Shown piece after piece: positions 54,051-62,745 of a DNA stretch of 64,000 nt. The DNA comes from Sphingobacterium paucimobilis HER1398 (lineage in GTDB: Bacteria > Bacteroidota > Bacteroidia > Sphingobacteriales > Sphingobacteriaceae). The stretch spans positions 806,001 to 870,000 of the forward strand of contig NZ_ATDL01000015.1 in NCBI RefSeq assembly GCF_000416985.1. Direction: 5' to 3'. The notes beneath the pieces are model-generated. The model searched no databases. It was not told the DNA's origin and saw only the letters and a list, made by a program, of their open reading frames with translations. Each line of letters opens with the position of its first letter. Positions within the stretch are counted from its first letter, which is position 1. Made by a program: the position numbers and the translations under genes.

Positions 54051-56120
54051 TTAAAAGAATAGCGAAAGAACTATATCAATAAGCTTAATCCCAACAAAAG
54101 GAACCAATACTCCTCCAAGTCCATATATCAATAGATTTCTCCGCAACAATGCACTCGCTCCGATAGGCTTATAGGCCACTCCTTTTAAAGCCAATGGAAT
54201 CAGAATAGGAATCACTAACGCATTAAAAATAACAGCTGCGAGTATAGCACTTTCTGGACTATGCAGACGCATAATATTGAGTCCCTGCAAAGCAGGAATC
54301 GCTGCAACAAACAAAGCGGGGATAATAGCAAAATATTTAGCCACATCATTAGCAATACTAAACGTAGTCAGGGTACCTCGAGTCATCAACAACTGTTTTC
54401 CAATCTCCACGACCTCGATAAGTTTGGTCGGGTCGTTATCCAGATCAACCATATTACCAGCTTCTTTGGCAGCTTGAGTACCACTATTCATCGCCACCCC
54501 CACATCAGCCTGTGCCAGCGCTGGAGCATCGTTTGTACCATCCCCCATCATCGCGACCAATCGACCCGCCATCTGTTCATTTTTTATATAGTTCATCTTA
54601 TCCTCAGGCTTCGCCTCCGCTATAAAATCATCTACACCGGCCTTTTCAGCGATATACCGGGCTGTCAGTGGGTTGTCCCCTGTGACCATCACCGTCTTAA
54701 TGCCCATTTTACGCAGCCGCTCAAATCGCTCTTGTATCCCCGTCTTAATAATATCCTGTAACTCGATCACGCCGAGGGGAGTACTATTTTCCGTAACCAC
54801 CAGTGGAGTTCCACCATTTTCCGCAATTGTTTTTACGCGCTCCAGTACATCCAAAGGAAATACATGACCAGCGGCTTCCACCTGAGCACGCATTGCATCT
54901 GTTGCACCTTTACGTATTTTTCTGCTGTCGACATCCACCCCCGAGCTGCGGGTTTCTGCTGTAAATTGAATAAAATTCAGTTGGGACAAGCGATATTCAA
55001 ACACAGGCACATCACCTTTCAGATAGGTAACACGCTCCTTATCCATCAAGATCCTCGCCTGCTCCGTAAATGCAGCCAATTCCACGATGGATTTTCCTTC
55101 GGGAGTTTCATCATTTACTGAACTCAACAAGGCTGCTTCTATCAAAGCAGCACTACTGCCACCGTCGACAGGATAAAAATGAGTTGCCTTCCTATTGCCG
55201 ATAGTTATCGTCCCTGTTTTATCCAACAATAACACATCGATATCACCTGCAGTCTCTACAGCCCTACCACTCTTCGTAATTACATTAGCTTTCAATGCCC
55301 GATCCATTCCGGCAATACCGATCGCTGACAGCAACCCTCCAATCGTAGTAGGAATTAGACACACGAAAAGCGCAATAAACGATGCAATAGTAATAGGTAC
55401 ATTCGCATAGTCTGCAAAAGGTTTTAATGTAACCGTCACTAAAATAAACACGAGCGTAAATCCAGCCAACAGAATAGTCAACGCTATTTCATTCGGTGTC
55501 TTTTGACGACTTGCACCTTCTACCAAGGCAATCATTTTATCTAGAAAGCTCTCCCCGGGCTGCACTGTCACCCGCACTATGATACGATCCGACAATACTT
55601 TGGTGCCTCCCGTCACGGAACTTTTATCTCCACCAGCCTCCCGGATTACAGGGGCCGACTCCCCGGTAATAGCACTTTCGTCAATGGTAGCCAGCCCTTC
55701 GACAATCTCTCCATCGGATGGAATCACATCACCCGCCACGCAGTAGAACAGATCTCCTCTACGTAATGTCGAAGACGAAACCTCGCTCCCATCAGCTAAC
55801 TTTGCTGGTGTATCTTCACGCGTCTTCCGCAAACTATCCGCCTGAGCCTTACCTCGTGCCTCTGCTATTGCTTCTGCAAAATTTGCAAACAGCAAAGTCA
55901 GCAACAGTACGACAAATACGACAAAGTTATATACCAGACTGCCTTGCCCCTGTTCACCAAAAGCAATCCAGATACAGACCAACAACATAATAAGTGTTCC
56001 CAGTTCGACCGTAAACATAATAGGATTACGGTACATATGCGCAGGGCTTAGCTTTATGAAAGATTGCTTAACCGCATCTTTTATCATAGTTCCTTGAAAC
56101 AAGGATTTATTAGTTTCCAT
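54051..56120 (-). CDS. kdpB: K+-transporting P-type ATPase subunit KdpB
   Basis: 689 aa, the usual length. It shows the P-type ATPase motifs TGES (actuator loop), DKTGTITIG with the phosphorylated Asp, KGAxD-like [20 protein letters not shown] and [18 protein letters not shown]. The KdpB-specific membrane pair with [20 protein letters not shown] precedes the phosphorylation site. The protein hydrolyses ATP and drives K+ uptake through KdpA. It is 18 nt downstream of kdpA. Confidence 0.98.
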   Translation of the reverse strand: METNKSLFQGTMIKDAVKQSFIKLSPAHMYRNPIMFTVELGTLIMLLVCIWIAFGEQGQGSLVYNFVVFVVLLLTLLFANFAEAIAEARGKAQADSLRKTREDTPAKLADGSEVSSSTLRRGDLFYCVAGDVIPSDGEIVEGLATIDESAITGESAPVIREAGGDKSSVTGGTKVLSDRIIVRVTVQPGESFLDKMIALVEGASRQKTPNEIALTILLAGFTLVFILVTVTLKPFADYANVPITIASFIALFVCLIPTTIGGLLSAIGIAGMDRALKANVITKSGRAVETAGDIDVLLLDKTGTITIGNRKATHFYPVDGGSSAALIEAALLSSVNDETPEGKSIVELAAFTEQARILMDKERVTYLKGDVPVFEYRLSQLNFIQFTAETRSSGVDVDSRKIRKGATDAMRAQVEAAGHVFPLDVLERVKTIAENGGTPLVVTENSTPLGVIELQDIIKTGIQERFERLRKMGIKTVMVTGDNPLTARYIAEKAGVDDFIAEAKPEDKMNYIKNEQMAGRLVAMMGDGTNDAPALAQADVGVAMNSGTQAAKEAGNMVDLDNDPTKLIEVVEIGKQLLMTRGTLTTFSIANDVAKYFAIIPALFVAAIPALQGLNIMRLHSPESAILAAVIFNALVIPILIPLALKGVAYKPIGASALLRRNLLIYGLGGVLVPFVGIKLIDIVLSLFF

Positions 56121-56137
56121 GAGAATAGTATTAATAA

Positions 56138-57826
56138 TTAACGTATTGAAAAGTATTCAGCAAGTGGTCCTAAAGTCAAAGCAGGGAAGAACGCCAATGC
56201 TGCAACAATCATGATAACTGTAAAAATCATCATACCAAATGTGGCTGTATCGGTTTTTAAAGTCCCTTCTCCTTCGGGGATAAATTTCTTTTCGGCCATC
56301 AATCCGGCAATAGCCACAGGTCCAATAATAGGTAAGAACCGGCTCAGGATCAAAACAATCCCTGTACTGATATTCCACCACAACGTATTATCTCCTAAAC
56401 CTTCAAAACCGCTCCCATTATTAGCTGAAGCAGAAGTATATTCATACAGCATCTCACTAAAACCATGGAATCCGGTATTATTCAATGTATCTGCAGTCAA
56501 CGCCGGAAACGCTGTAGATAAAGCCGTACCGACCAGGATAAGGAAAGGGTGTATCAGTGCTATGACCATCGCAATCTTCATTTCACGGGCCTCTACTTTT
56601 TTACCAAAAAGCTCGGGCGTACGCCCCACCATCAAACCACTGATAAATACCGCCAATATGACGAAAATGAAGAAGTTTAAAATACCGACACCTACTCCGC
56701 CATAAAAACTATTAATCATCATCGCCAACAGCTCATTCATACCGGACAAAGGCATAGTACTATCATGCATACTATTGACCGATCCAGTGGAAATCACCGT
56801 AGTAGCTATGCTCCAAAAACCTGACGCTGCTGCTCCAATACGCATTTCTTTTCCTTCCATAGCCCCTAGATCAGTATTGACTCCCATTTCTGATATCGCT
56901 GGGTTACCTTTCATCTCCATATACATATTAGGAATGACCAGCATCAGAAAACCAAAGGTCATCACCGAAAACATCATCCATGAGAAGCGTACTCTCTTGG
57001 TAAAATATCCAAAGGCAAACAACATGGCTAGCGGAATAATCATCTGTGCCATCATCTCCAGCATATTGGTTAGGTACGTCGGATTTTCAAAGGGGTGTGC
57101 CCCATTTGTGCCAAAGAAACCTCCACCATTGGTCCCAACGTGTTTTATCGCAACAAACCCAGCTACGGGTCCACGGGAAACCTCAACGGTCTGCCCTTCC
57201 AATGTCTGCATCGTATCCTTTCCTTCAAAAGTCATCGGTGTACCTTGAAAAATAAGCACCACCGCTACTAGAAGTGATATCGGCAATAGTATGCGTGTAC
57301 ACGACAACACAAAATAGTTGTAAAAATTACCCAATGTCGTTACAGTCTTCTCGCGAAAAGCCCGGAATACAATCACTGCTGATGCCAATCCAGTTGCTGC
57401 ACTGACAAATTGCAAAAACATCAACCACAACTGTGCGAGATAACTCACTCCAGTCTCTCCAGAATAGTGTTGTAGATTACAATTAACCACAAAAGATATA
57501 GTCGTATTAAAAGCTAAATCCGCAGACATACTCGGATTACCATCTGGGTTGAGCGGCAGAAAACCCTGAGTCATCAGCAAGAGCATCCCGATGATAAACC
57601 AAACCATATTAATGGTCAGCATAGCGATCATTTGTTGCCTCCATCCCATCTCTTTGGAGGGATCAATGCCACTGAACTTAAAAAAGAGCTTTTCCAACGG
57701 CCCCACTACCTTATCCAACAAGGTTCTTTCGCCACTATATACGCCCGCAATATACTTTCCCAAAGGAATTGCAAGAATGACTGTTAGCAGAAATAGAATG
57801 ACGACACTTAGAATTTCGGTGTTCAT
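56138..57826 (-). CDS. kdpA: K+-transporting ATPase channel subunit KdpA
   Basis: 562 aa from the ATG at 57824-57826 (MNTEILSVV). A longer open frame runs back through kdpF and is not used. Ten membrane helices are visible, with selectivity-filter-like turns [34 protein letters not shown] and [12 protein letters not shown]. KdpA conducts K+ within the KdpFABC complex in the inner membrane. It starts 22 nt after the kdpF stop. Confidence 0.97.
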   Translation of the reverse strand: MNTEILSVVILFLLTVILAIPLGKYIAGVYSGERTLLDKVVGPLEKLFFKFSGIDPSKEMGWRQQMIAMLTINMVWFIIGMLLLMTQGFLPLNPDGNPSMSADLAFNTTISFVVNCNLQHYSGETGVSYLAQLWLMFLQFVSAATGLASAVIVFRAFREKTVTTLGNFYNYFVLSCTRILLPISLLVAVVLIFQGTPMTFEGKDTMQTLEGQTVEVSRGPVAGFVAIKHVGTNGGGFFGTNGAHPFENPTYLTNMLEMMAQMIIPLAMLFAFGYFTKRVRFSWMMFSVMTFGFLMLVIPNMYMEMKGNPAISEMGVNTDLGAMEGKEMRIGAAASGFWSIATTVISTGSVNSMHDSTMPLSGMNELLAMMINSFYGGVGVGILNFFIFVILAVFISGLMVGRTPELFGKKVEAREMKIAMVIALIHPFLILVGTALSTAFPALTADTLNNTGFHGFSEMLYEYTSASANNGSGFEGLGDNTLWWNISTGIVLILSRFLPIIGPVAIAGLMAEKKFIPEGEGTLKTDTATFGMMIFTVIMIVAALAFFPALTLGPLAEYFSIR

Positions 57827-57848
57827 ATATAAATCAGTATTTAAATCG

Positions 57849-57926
57849 TTAAAATTTTTCGGGATTGAGTAATACGTAGGCGATATAAGCAAACACTGCA
57901 ATCGCTGCAATAAATAGGATGATCAT
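57849..57926 (-). CDS. kdpF: KdpF small membrane subunit
   Basis: 25 aa: a start MIILFIAAIAVFAYIAY, then VLLNPEKF, a single membrane helix with the conserved terminal L-x-P-E-K-F of KdpF. It stabilises the KdpABC complex. Its ATG overlaps the stop of the preceding small gene by the ATGA arrangement, which indicates translational coupling. Confidence 0.92.
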   Translation of the reverse strand: MIILFIAAIAVFAYIAYVLLNPEKF

Positions 57927-58312
57927 CGTTTTGATTTTTGAATTAAGTTCTCGGCAGTCTGCCGTTGATAAATATGCTGCAACTGTACAGGAATACCTGC
58001 ATAGAGAGACTCCCATTGTCCTTGCTGACACTGTCTTTTTAATCCTTCAAAGGAGCGAACGACTAGATTCTCAATCAGGTAGCGTATGTACCGATTTCCG
58101 CTACGGTGTAAACGGGCCAAAAATTGAAGGTGGGCTAATACCTCTGGAAGCCTATTATGATGCAATAGGTTTCTTAAAAAGTTAACTACAGCCTGCAACA
58201 CACCTGCGAGATTCCGTTTACGTGACAACTGCTGTATTTCTTCTTCTATTTCTTTACAATCGCCCGCCAAATAATGTGCGATATTTTCTTCATCGATCTT
58301 TTTCATTGCCAT
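57923..58312 (-). CDS. 129-aa small protein of the kdp operon (SGNRY motif)
   Basis: No certain family. It is an all-helical, cytoplasmic-looking protein with RLHRSGNRYIRYLIEN in its middle. The gene immediately upstream (58312-58650) encodes a related protein with VLYQSGNRYTKNAIENEF, so the two are paralogues. The product is basic and Gln/Leu-rich with a Lys/Arg-rich end. I recall DUF7674-type proteins in such kdp operons, but cannot check this. It is coupled by overlap to kdpF downstream and to its paralogue upstream (TAATG). A regulatory role in the pump or its sensor is plausible. Confidence 0.75.
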   Translation of the reverse strand: MAMKKIDEENIAHYLAGDCKEIEEEIQQLSRKRNLAGVLQAVVNFLRNLLHHNRLPEVLAHLQFLARLHRSGNRYIRYLIENLVVRSFEGLKRQCQQGQWESLYAGIPVQLQHIYQRQTAENLIQKSKR

Positions 58313-58650
58313 TAGTTTTCTAAAATGACTTTCAAATATTCCTTTCTAAGCTCTTTGGGAAGCAGGTTCATATGCAGCTTAAGACTTGCTGGACATTCTT
58401 CTTGTACCAGCTCACATAAAAACTCGTTTTCAATCGCATTTTTAGTATACCTATTACCACTCTGATACAAGACATTAACCACTTTAGCGATATCTTCCAC
58501 CCACAGAAGATCTTCCTCCGTCCCCAGATGAATTCTATTGATACAAGAACAGGCCAATTGATGCAGTAGCTCATAATCAGATGCGGTCTCTATGCCCCCC
58601 TGGATTCCTGGAATCCACTGTTGCAAAGTATTTTTGATTTTGGTTTCCAT
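58312..58650 (-). CDS. 112-aa small protein of the kdp operon (SGNRY motif)
   Basis: Acidic, helical and cytoplasmic. Its central QSGNRYTKNAIEN matches the motif of the neighbouring 129-aa protein. It has Cys at the CSC position (LACSCI) and CELVQEEC further on. No membrane segment or signal peptide is present. It overlaps the next gene by TAATG and follows the 27-aa peptide gene by 16 nt, so it is part of the kdp transcript. Its function is unknown. Confidence 0.75.
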   Translation of the reverse strand: METKIKNTLQQWIPGIQGGIETASDYELLHQLACSCINRIHLGTEEDLLWVEDIAKVVNVLYQSGNRYTKNAIENEFLCELVQEECPASLKLHMNLLPKELRKEYLKVILEN

Positions 58651-58665
58651 TTCTAGTTTCTGTTA

Positions 58666-58749
58666 TTAGATTTTATCAAAAAAAGAGACTGATTTAAATA
58701 GCAGTGCAAAACAGATAAGTCCCAGTACTAATAAAATAATTGACATCAT
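58666..58749 (-). CDS. 27-aa membrane micro-protein at the head of the kdp operon
   Basis: The ATG at 58747-58749 is followed at once by a second ATG; the stop is at 58666-58668. The product, starting MMSIILLVLGLICFALLF and ending KSVSFFDKI, is a single membrane helix with a polar tail, similar in size and design to KdpF. It is the first open frame behind the candidate kdp promoter and lies 16 nt upstream of the first SGNRY gene. Its function is unknown. Confidence 0.55.
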   Translation of the reverse strand: MMSIILLVLGLICFALLFKSVSFFDKI

Positions 58750-58774
58750 ATTTTCTATTTGTTTTTATAGCCTA

Positions 58775-58793
58775 ATGCCAAAGCTCATTCCAA
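58775..58793 (-). promoter_or_regulatory. possible sigma-54 promoter of the kdp operon
   Basis: The minus strand reads TTGGAATGAGCTTTGGCAT, recalling the -24 GG and -12 GC elements. The GG to GC distance is 11 bases instead of the canonical 10, so this is an imperfect match. It lies 26 nt before the micro-protein start, behind the gene of a sigma-54 activator. Confidence 0.3.
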
Positions 58794-58860
58794 GGACGAA
58801 CAAAAACACACAAACAACTGTAATACAACAAGAAACAATATCCATAAATAATAAAGGCAC

Positions 58861-58890
58861 AAAAAAAGCCTATCAAAATGATAGGCTCTT
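58861..58890 (-). terminator. intrinsic terminator of the response regulator gene
   Basis: On the minus strand AGCCTATCA/TGATAGGCT, with a 3-nt loop, is followed by a T7 run, 37 nt past the stop. It separates the regulator from the kdp structural operon. Confidence 0.88.
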
Positions 58891-58923
58891 TCTCAAAATG
58901 AGTCAATTTGTTCTTGATCGGTA

Positions 58924-60258
58924 CTATGGTTTGTACTCTTCTATTTTTCGGTACAGTGTTGCTACACCGATTTCCAGCAAACGTGCTGCTTCTGCTTTAT
59001 TACCACCGGTATGTTGCAATACTTTGTGTATATGTACACGTTCCATTTCGGACAGCGACATAGCAGATGCCGTCGTTACCTTTATTCCTTCACCTTGCAT
59101 ATCTAAAGGTAGTGTCCCCACTTCCAGGGTATCCCCATCAGACAAAATAACACTACGTTCGATCACATTCTTCAGCTCCCTGATATTACCTTTCCACTCG
59201 TTATGCTGTAATGCGAAAAGGTATTCATCCGTTATGTACAGTGGCTTCTTCCCAGCTTTTAATGAAAAATCCTGCGTATAGTGAAGTGCTAAGTCTTTGA
59301 TATCTTCCTTTCGCTCCCTCAACGCCGGCAGATAAATAGCAAAAACAGACAGCCGATAAAAAAGATCACTGCGAAAAGCTTCCTTCGCTATCTCTTCTTC
59401 GAGATTCCTATTCGTCGCCGCAATAATACGGACATCTACTTTAGTAGGCTTAGAATCTCCAACTTTAAGAAATTCACCTGTCTCCAGCACACGGAGTATT
59501 TTGGCCTGTAATTCGAGCGCCATTTCTCCTATCTCGTCCAGGAATATAGTGCCTTTATGTGCCTCCTCAAATAAGCCTTTCTGATCTTTATTTGCACCCG
59601 TAAAAGCACCTGCCCGATGTCCAAAGAGCTCGTTCTCCAATAGTTCCCTACTGAAGGCAGAACAGTTGATCGCTACAAAACTCGCTTTCGAACGGTTACT
59701 TTCCTGATGTATAGATTGCGCAAAAACCTCCTTTCCCGTACCCGTCTCTCCAGTCAACAACACCGTCGTGTCTGTTCTCGCAACTTTTTTAGCCAATTCA
59801 ATAGTCCGTTGTAATACTTTTGATTTACCAACGATTTTTTCAAAGGCATACTTTTTCACTAACCGATTTTCCAGTTGATTGACCTTCTTAGCTAGAGAAG
59901 CCTTATCATAAGCTTTGTATAGAAGTGGAATTATTTTGTTGTTATCGTCTCCTTTTGTAATATAGTCGAATGCACCGTTCTTTATAGCCTGTACACCATC
60001 CGGTATATTACCATAAGCGGTCAATAATATAACTTCTACATAGGGATGCTTATCTTTTATGAGTTTTACAGTATCGACACCGCTTCCATCAGGTAGCTTT
60101 ACATCGCAGATCACGACATCGATATCAATCAAGTCCAACCGTTTTAATCCCGATTTGATATCATCGGCCTGAAAAACTTCAAAACCTTCCAGACCAATGA
60201 TTTTGGCCATCAGCTGTCTCAGCTTATCTTCATCGTCAATTATGAGTACTCTATTCAC
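58924..60258 (-). CDS. sigma-54-dependent response regulator (NtrC type)
   Basis: 444 aa. A receiver domain (about 1-120, phospho-acceptor D52 in VICDVKLPDG) is followed by the AAA+ activator domain (Walker A GETGTGKE, the sigma-54 contact loop GAFTGA, Walker B GTIFLDEIGEM) and a Fis-type C-terminal helix-turn-helix (GNKAEAARLLEIGVATLYRK). It activates sigma-54 promoters when phosphorylated. Its place next to the kdp genes, with a matching kinase at the far end of the operon, suggests control of kdp. The usual KdpE partner is an OmpR-type regulator, so this is a different wiring. Confidence 0.93.
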   Translation of the reverse strand: MNRVLIIDDEDKLRQLMAKIIGLEGFEVFQADDIKSGLKRLDLIDIDVVICDVKLPDGSGVDTVKLIKDKHPYVEVILLTAYGNIPDGVQAIKNGAFDYITKGDDNNKIIPLLYKAYDKASLAKKVNQLENRLVKKYAFEKIVGKSKVLQRTIELAKKVARTDTTVLLTGETGTGKEVFAQSIHQESNRSKASFVAINCSAFSRELLENELFGHRAGAFTGANKDQKGLFEEAHKGTIFLDEIGEMALELQAKILRVLETGEFLKVGDSKPTKVDVRIIAATNRNLEEEIAKEAFRSDLFYRLSVFAIYLPALRERKEDIKDLALHYTQDFSLKAGKKPLYITDEYLFALQHNEWKGNIRELKNVIERSVILSDGDTLEVGTLPLDMQGEGIKVTTASAMSLSEMERVHIHKVLQHTGGNKAEAARLLEIGVATLYRKIEEYKP

Positions 60259-60305
60259 GTGTTATAGCTATAGTATATGCGAAGCTATAAAATTCTTGCT
60301 AGCTT

Positions 60306-60674
60306 TTAAAGATTCCGGCGTACAAACCAGTGCTGATGCACAAAGTAGTAGAATAAGCCTCCACTAAAATACGCCAGTACATCACCCCAATCCGCCGTAT
60401 TGTAATCCGTGAGATGAGGCATAATACCTTCAAAAACAATAGCAGTCAGCAAGGAGTAACAAAGTATATGTAATAAGGGAAATGCGAAAGGTTTTCCTTG
60501 GTTGAAAAGCATACAACCTAAGACCAGAGCAAAATGTACAACTACAGGCACAAAAACAAAATCGGTCAACCAGCTATTTACAAAAGGAATCGGAGCCCCT
60601 GCCTGTCTCGAGAACCGGACCAAAAACCAACAACCCCAATATAAAATATAAAGCGGGTCAGCCAGCTCCCGCAC
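60306..60674 (-). CDS. small integral membrane protein
   Basis: 122 aa from a GTG at 60672-60674 that shares its G with the stop of the upstream gene (TAGTG), as in translational coupling. An ATG at 60719 gives 137 aa but overlaps that gene by 46 nt. Four hydrophobic helices are visible with DPLYILYWGCWFLVRF near the start and FEGIMPHLTDYNTADWGDVL, then YFSGGLFYYFVHQHWF, at the end. Proteins of this design in Bacteroidota are often labelled magnesium citrate transporter, without firm evidence. The function is not known to me. Confidence 0.65.
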   Translation of the reverse strand: MRELADPLYILYWGCWFLVRFSRQAGAPIPFVNSWLTDFVFVPVVVHFALVLGCMLFNQGKPFAFPLLHILCYSLLTAIVFEGIMPHLTDYNTADWGDVLAYFSGGLFYYFVHQHWFVRRNL

Positions 60675-60859
60675 TAATGTGCAAAAGAGATGGCTATTAA
60701 CATAGCGATAGCTCCGCATACCATTAACGTCATAAACATTACAAATCCCAAACGCTTACCAAACTTCTTTGTTGGAGAATCGTCGGGTTTGATATCCATT
60801 ATTGTTTGTTTAATTTCCTGGTAAGTTGACTTAATCCAGCCTTCTTTTTTACCACTCAT
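60674..60859 (-). CDS. 61-aa single-helix membrane protein
   Basis: The N-terminus is basic and soluble (MSGKKEGWIKSTYQEIKQTI), followed by one membrane helix (about residues 37-58, LGFVMFMTLMVCGAIAMLIAI). It has no recognised domain. It is the first gene of a two-gene unit divergent from the TetR regulator, has a matching -7 box on its side of the intergenic region, and is coupled to the membrane protein gene downstream. Confidence 0.6.
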   Translation of the reverse strand: MSGKKEGWIKSTYQEIKQTIMDIKPDDSPTKKFGKRLGFVMFMTLMVCGAIAMLIAISFAH

Positions 60860-60877
60860 AGCTTTGCTTATTTTCTA

Positions 60878-60885
60878 CAAAGGTA
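60878..60885 (-). promoter_or_regulatory. -7 box of the small membrane-protein genes
   Basis: On the minus strand TACCTTTG matches TAnnTTTG, about 20 nt before the start at 60859. A TTG (60908-60910 complement) lies 22 bases upstream, inside the palindrome. Confidence 0.5.
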
Positions 60886-60900
60886 CTTAAAGTTTTTAGT

Positions 60901-60920
60901 TTTAGAACAATTGTTCTAAA
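60901..60920. promoter_or_regulatory. perfect 20-bp palindrome, candidate TetR operator
   Basis: TTTAGAACAATTGTTCTAAA is a perfect palindrome 9 nt before the TetR gene. It covers the -33 region of the divergent promoter and abuts TAAATTTG (60917-60924), so binding would repress both directions. Confidence 0.7.
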
Positions 60921-60928
60921 TTTGAACA

Positions 60929-61510
60929 ATGAATACCAAAGATAGAATCTTACAAGCTGCGCTAGCCCTCTATAATCAGGAAGGTATACGGAGCGTAACA
61001 ACACGCCATATCGCTATTGCAATGGGAATCAGTCCGGGTAATCTTCATTACCATTTTAAGCATACCGAAGATATTATACAGGCACTTTTTGGACAGCTTA
61101 CCACAGCCTACGATCAGATTGTACAAGATATAACACAGCACAGTATACAAACTGTTGAAGAACTGCAGCAGTATATCGACTCATCGTTTCATTTAATTGA
61201 GACTTATCGTTTTATATTTATAAATTTTGTAGAATTAGCGAGCTGGATTCCCAGTATACGCGAGGCCTATCAACAGTTGGTTTCTAAACGCGAGAAGGAG
61301 TTTTCACACCTCTTTAACAATCTAGCGCACAACGGCGTATTCCGCACAGATATTTCTAGTACCCTACAAAATAGACTTGTACGCCAGCTCTTCTTGATTT
61401 CCGACTTTTGGATATCCGCCAACGAACTCACCGATCAGCTACGTGGCGAAGAAGCACTTGCTGTATATCGAGAAGATGTTCTTTCTATCTTCGTTCCGTA
61501 TTTAAACTAA
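60929..61510 (+). CDS. TetR/AcrR-family transcriptional regulator
   Basis: 193 aa. The N-terminal helix-turn-helix is clear: ILQAALALYNQEGIRSVTTR, then HIAIAMGISPGNLHYHFKHT. The C-terminal ligand domain is rich in aromatic residues (SFHLIETYRFIFINFVELAS) and typical of the lipid/aromatic-sensing branch with SPGNLHYHF. It probably represses itself and the divergent membrane-protein genes through the 20-bp palindrome. The ligand is unknown. Confidence 0.92.
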   Translation: MNTKDRILQAALALYNQEGIRSVTTRHIAIAMGISPGNLHYHFKHTEDIIQALFGQLTTAYDQIVQDITQHSIQTVEELQQYIDSSFHLIETYRFIFINFVELASWIPSIREAYQQLVSKREKEFSHLFNNLAHNGVFRTDISSTLQNRLVRQLFLISDFWISANELTDQLRGEEALAVYREDVLSIFVPYLN

Positions 61511-61526
61511 GGAAAAGAAAAATTAA

Positions 61527-61566
61527 AAAGCCATTATAAGAGCACGAATACTCCTATAATGGCTTT
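61527..61566. terminator. bidirectional terminator between TetR and thioredoxin genes
   Basis: An AAAGCCATTATA/TATAATGGCTTT stem, continued by GAG/CTC after one mismatch, lies between two convergent genes and has A/T runs on both sides. Confidence 0.75.
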
Positions 61567-61589
61567 CTTAGCTTTTAAAGATTAACGTA

Positions 61590-62741
61590 TTAGTTTAGCA
61601 ATTGCTCCAACTTCGCAGACAATTCCTTTCCCCGTAGATTTTTACCCAATATCTTACCATCCGGGCCTATAAGAAAATTCTGAGGAACTGCACGCACACC
61701 ATATAGTAGTGCTGCTTCATTTTTCCAAAACTTCAAATCGCTCACATTGGTCCAAGTGAGTTTATCTTCTTCTATGGCTTTCAACCAATTTTCCTTTTTT
61801 CCGTTTTGATCCAAAGAGACCCCGAGCACCGTAAAGTTCTTGTTCTTAAACTTCTCATAAGCGGCCACCACATGTGGATTCTCTCCTCTACATGGACCGC
61901 ACCACGATGCCCAAAAATCCAGAAGAACATATTGACCACGAAAGTCCGACAAACTTACTGGCTTATCATTGACGTCATTCTGCGTAAAATCGGGAGCCTG
62001 TGCTCCTATGCGGGTGGCATGCAATACCTGAATCTGCTTTGCAACCTGCTCTCCCTTTGTAGACTCTCCTATTTTAGCCTCTAGACGAGAATGGAGCTGC
62101 AGAAGCTCTTCACTATCTCTATTCGCTTTCACCAGTTCCTGTAGCGCTACCAGACTGAAATAGGAACCATTATTCTCGGAAACAAAACGAGCTAACTGGT
62201 CTATACGCTGATAAGAGGCATCTATCCCTGCTTTACGGATACGGATAAGATCTTCTCCATTTCGCCCTTCACTCTTACTCACCTGCGAATAGGCCCGATT
62301 GAGACTATCAATTTGCCGATCGAGATCGGCTGTACTCGCACGGTACTTCAGGTATTCTTGCTGAATAGTTGTCCCCTCTACGATAAAATCTTCCAAGGAC
62401 ACCCCATTCGTGATGCGTGTTGTTCCTCCGTCCACATAAAACGCAGTTCGTTTTGCTTCTTGCATACGTGGGGCATAGAACTGATCCTTCCGAACCAAAT
62501 AAAGTGTGACCAATGTAGGTTCGTCCACACTTCCTTTAAAACTAAATTTTCTATGCTTAACTAAGGTCGAATCGAGCTGCTCCTGCCCTCCCTGCTTATA
62601 TACTTTATAAACCTTCTCATACGCCGCACCTTTCTTCAGTTGTCCCTTTATCGTGTACCCCGACTGCGCCATAACCGCAGACAGTCCAAGAAAAAAAGAA
62701 CAGCCCAATCCCACAGCTTTCTTTACATTATTCTTTTTCAT
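61590..62741 (-). CDS. TlpA-like thioredoxin-fold protein with DUF4369 domain
   Basis: 383 aa with a signal peptide (ends near AVMAQ). A DUF4369-type beta domain (about 28-140, YTIKGQLKKGAAYEKVYKVY), a helical linker (about 140-235) and a redoxin domain (about 240-383) with DFWASWCGPCRGENPH, the CxxC active site, then NFTVLGVSLDQNG and the cis-Pro segment GVRAVPQNFLIGPDG. It is a periplasmic disulfide reductase of the TlpA/ResA group, common in Bacteroidota next to SusCD-type genes. It starts 4 nt after the upstream metzincin-family gene, so they are one operon. Confidence 0.93.
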   Translation of the reverse strand: MKKNNVKKAVGLGCSFFLGLSAVMAQSGYTIKGQLKKGAAYEKVYKVYKQGGQEQLDSTLVKHRKFSFKGSVDEPTLVTLYLVRKDQFYAPRMQEAKRTAFYVDGGTTRITNGVSLEDFIVEGTTIQQEYLKYRASTADLDRQIDSLNRAYSQVSKSEGRNGEDLIRIRKAGIDASYQRIDQLARFVSENNGSYFSLVALQELVKANRDSEELLQLHSRLEAKIGESTKGEQVAKQIQVLHATRIGAQAPDFTQNDVNDKPVSLSDFRGQYVLLDFWASWCGPCRGENPHVVAAYEKFKNKNFTVLGVSLDQNGKKENWLKAIEEDKLTWTNVSDLKFWKNEAALLYGVRAVPQNFLIGPDGKILGKNLRGKELSAKLEQLLN

Positions 62742-62745
62742 CGAT

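Noticed and set aside
57827-57910. N-terminal extension of kdpA
   Set aside because: It passes through kdpF in another frame, and KdpA family proteins start at MNTEIL-like sequence.
57927-58031. Longer frame upstream of KdpF
   Set aside because: It overlaps the 129-aa gene. KdpF is a 25-30 aa protein starting at the ATGA overlap.
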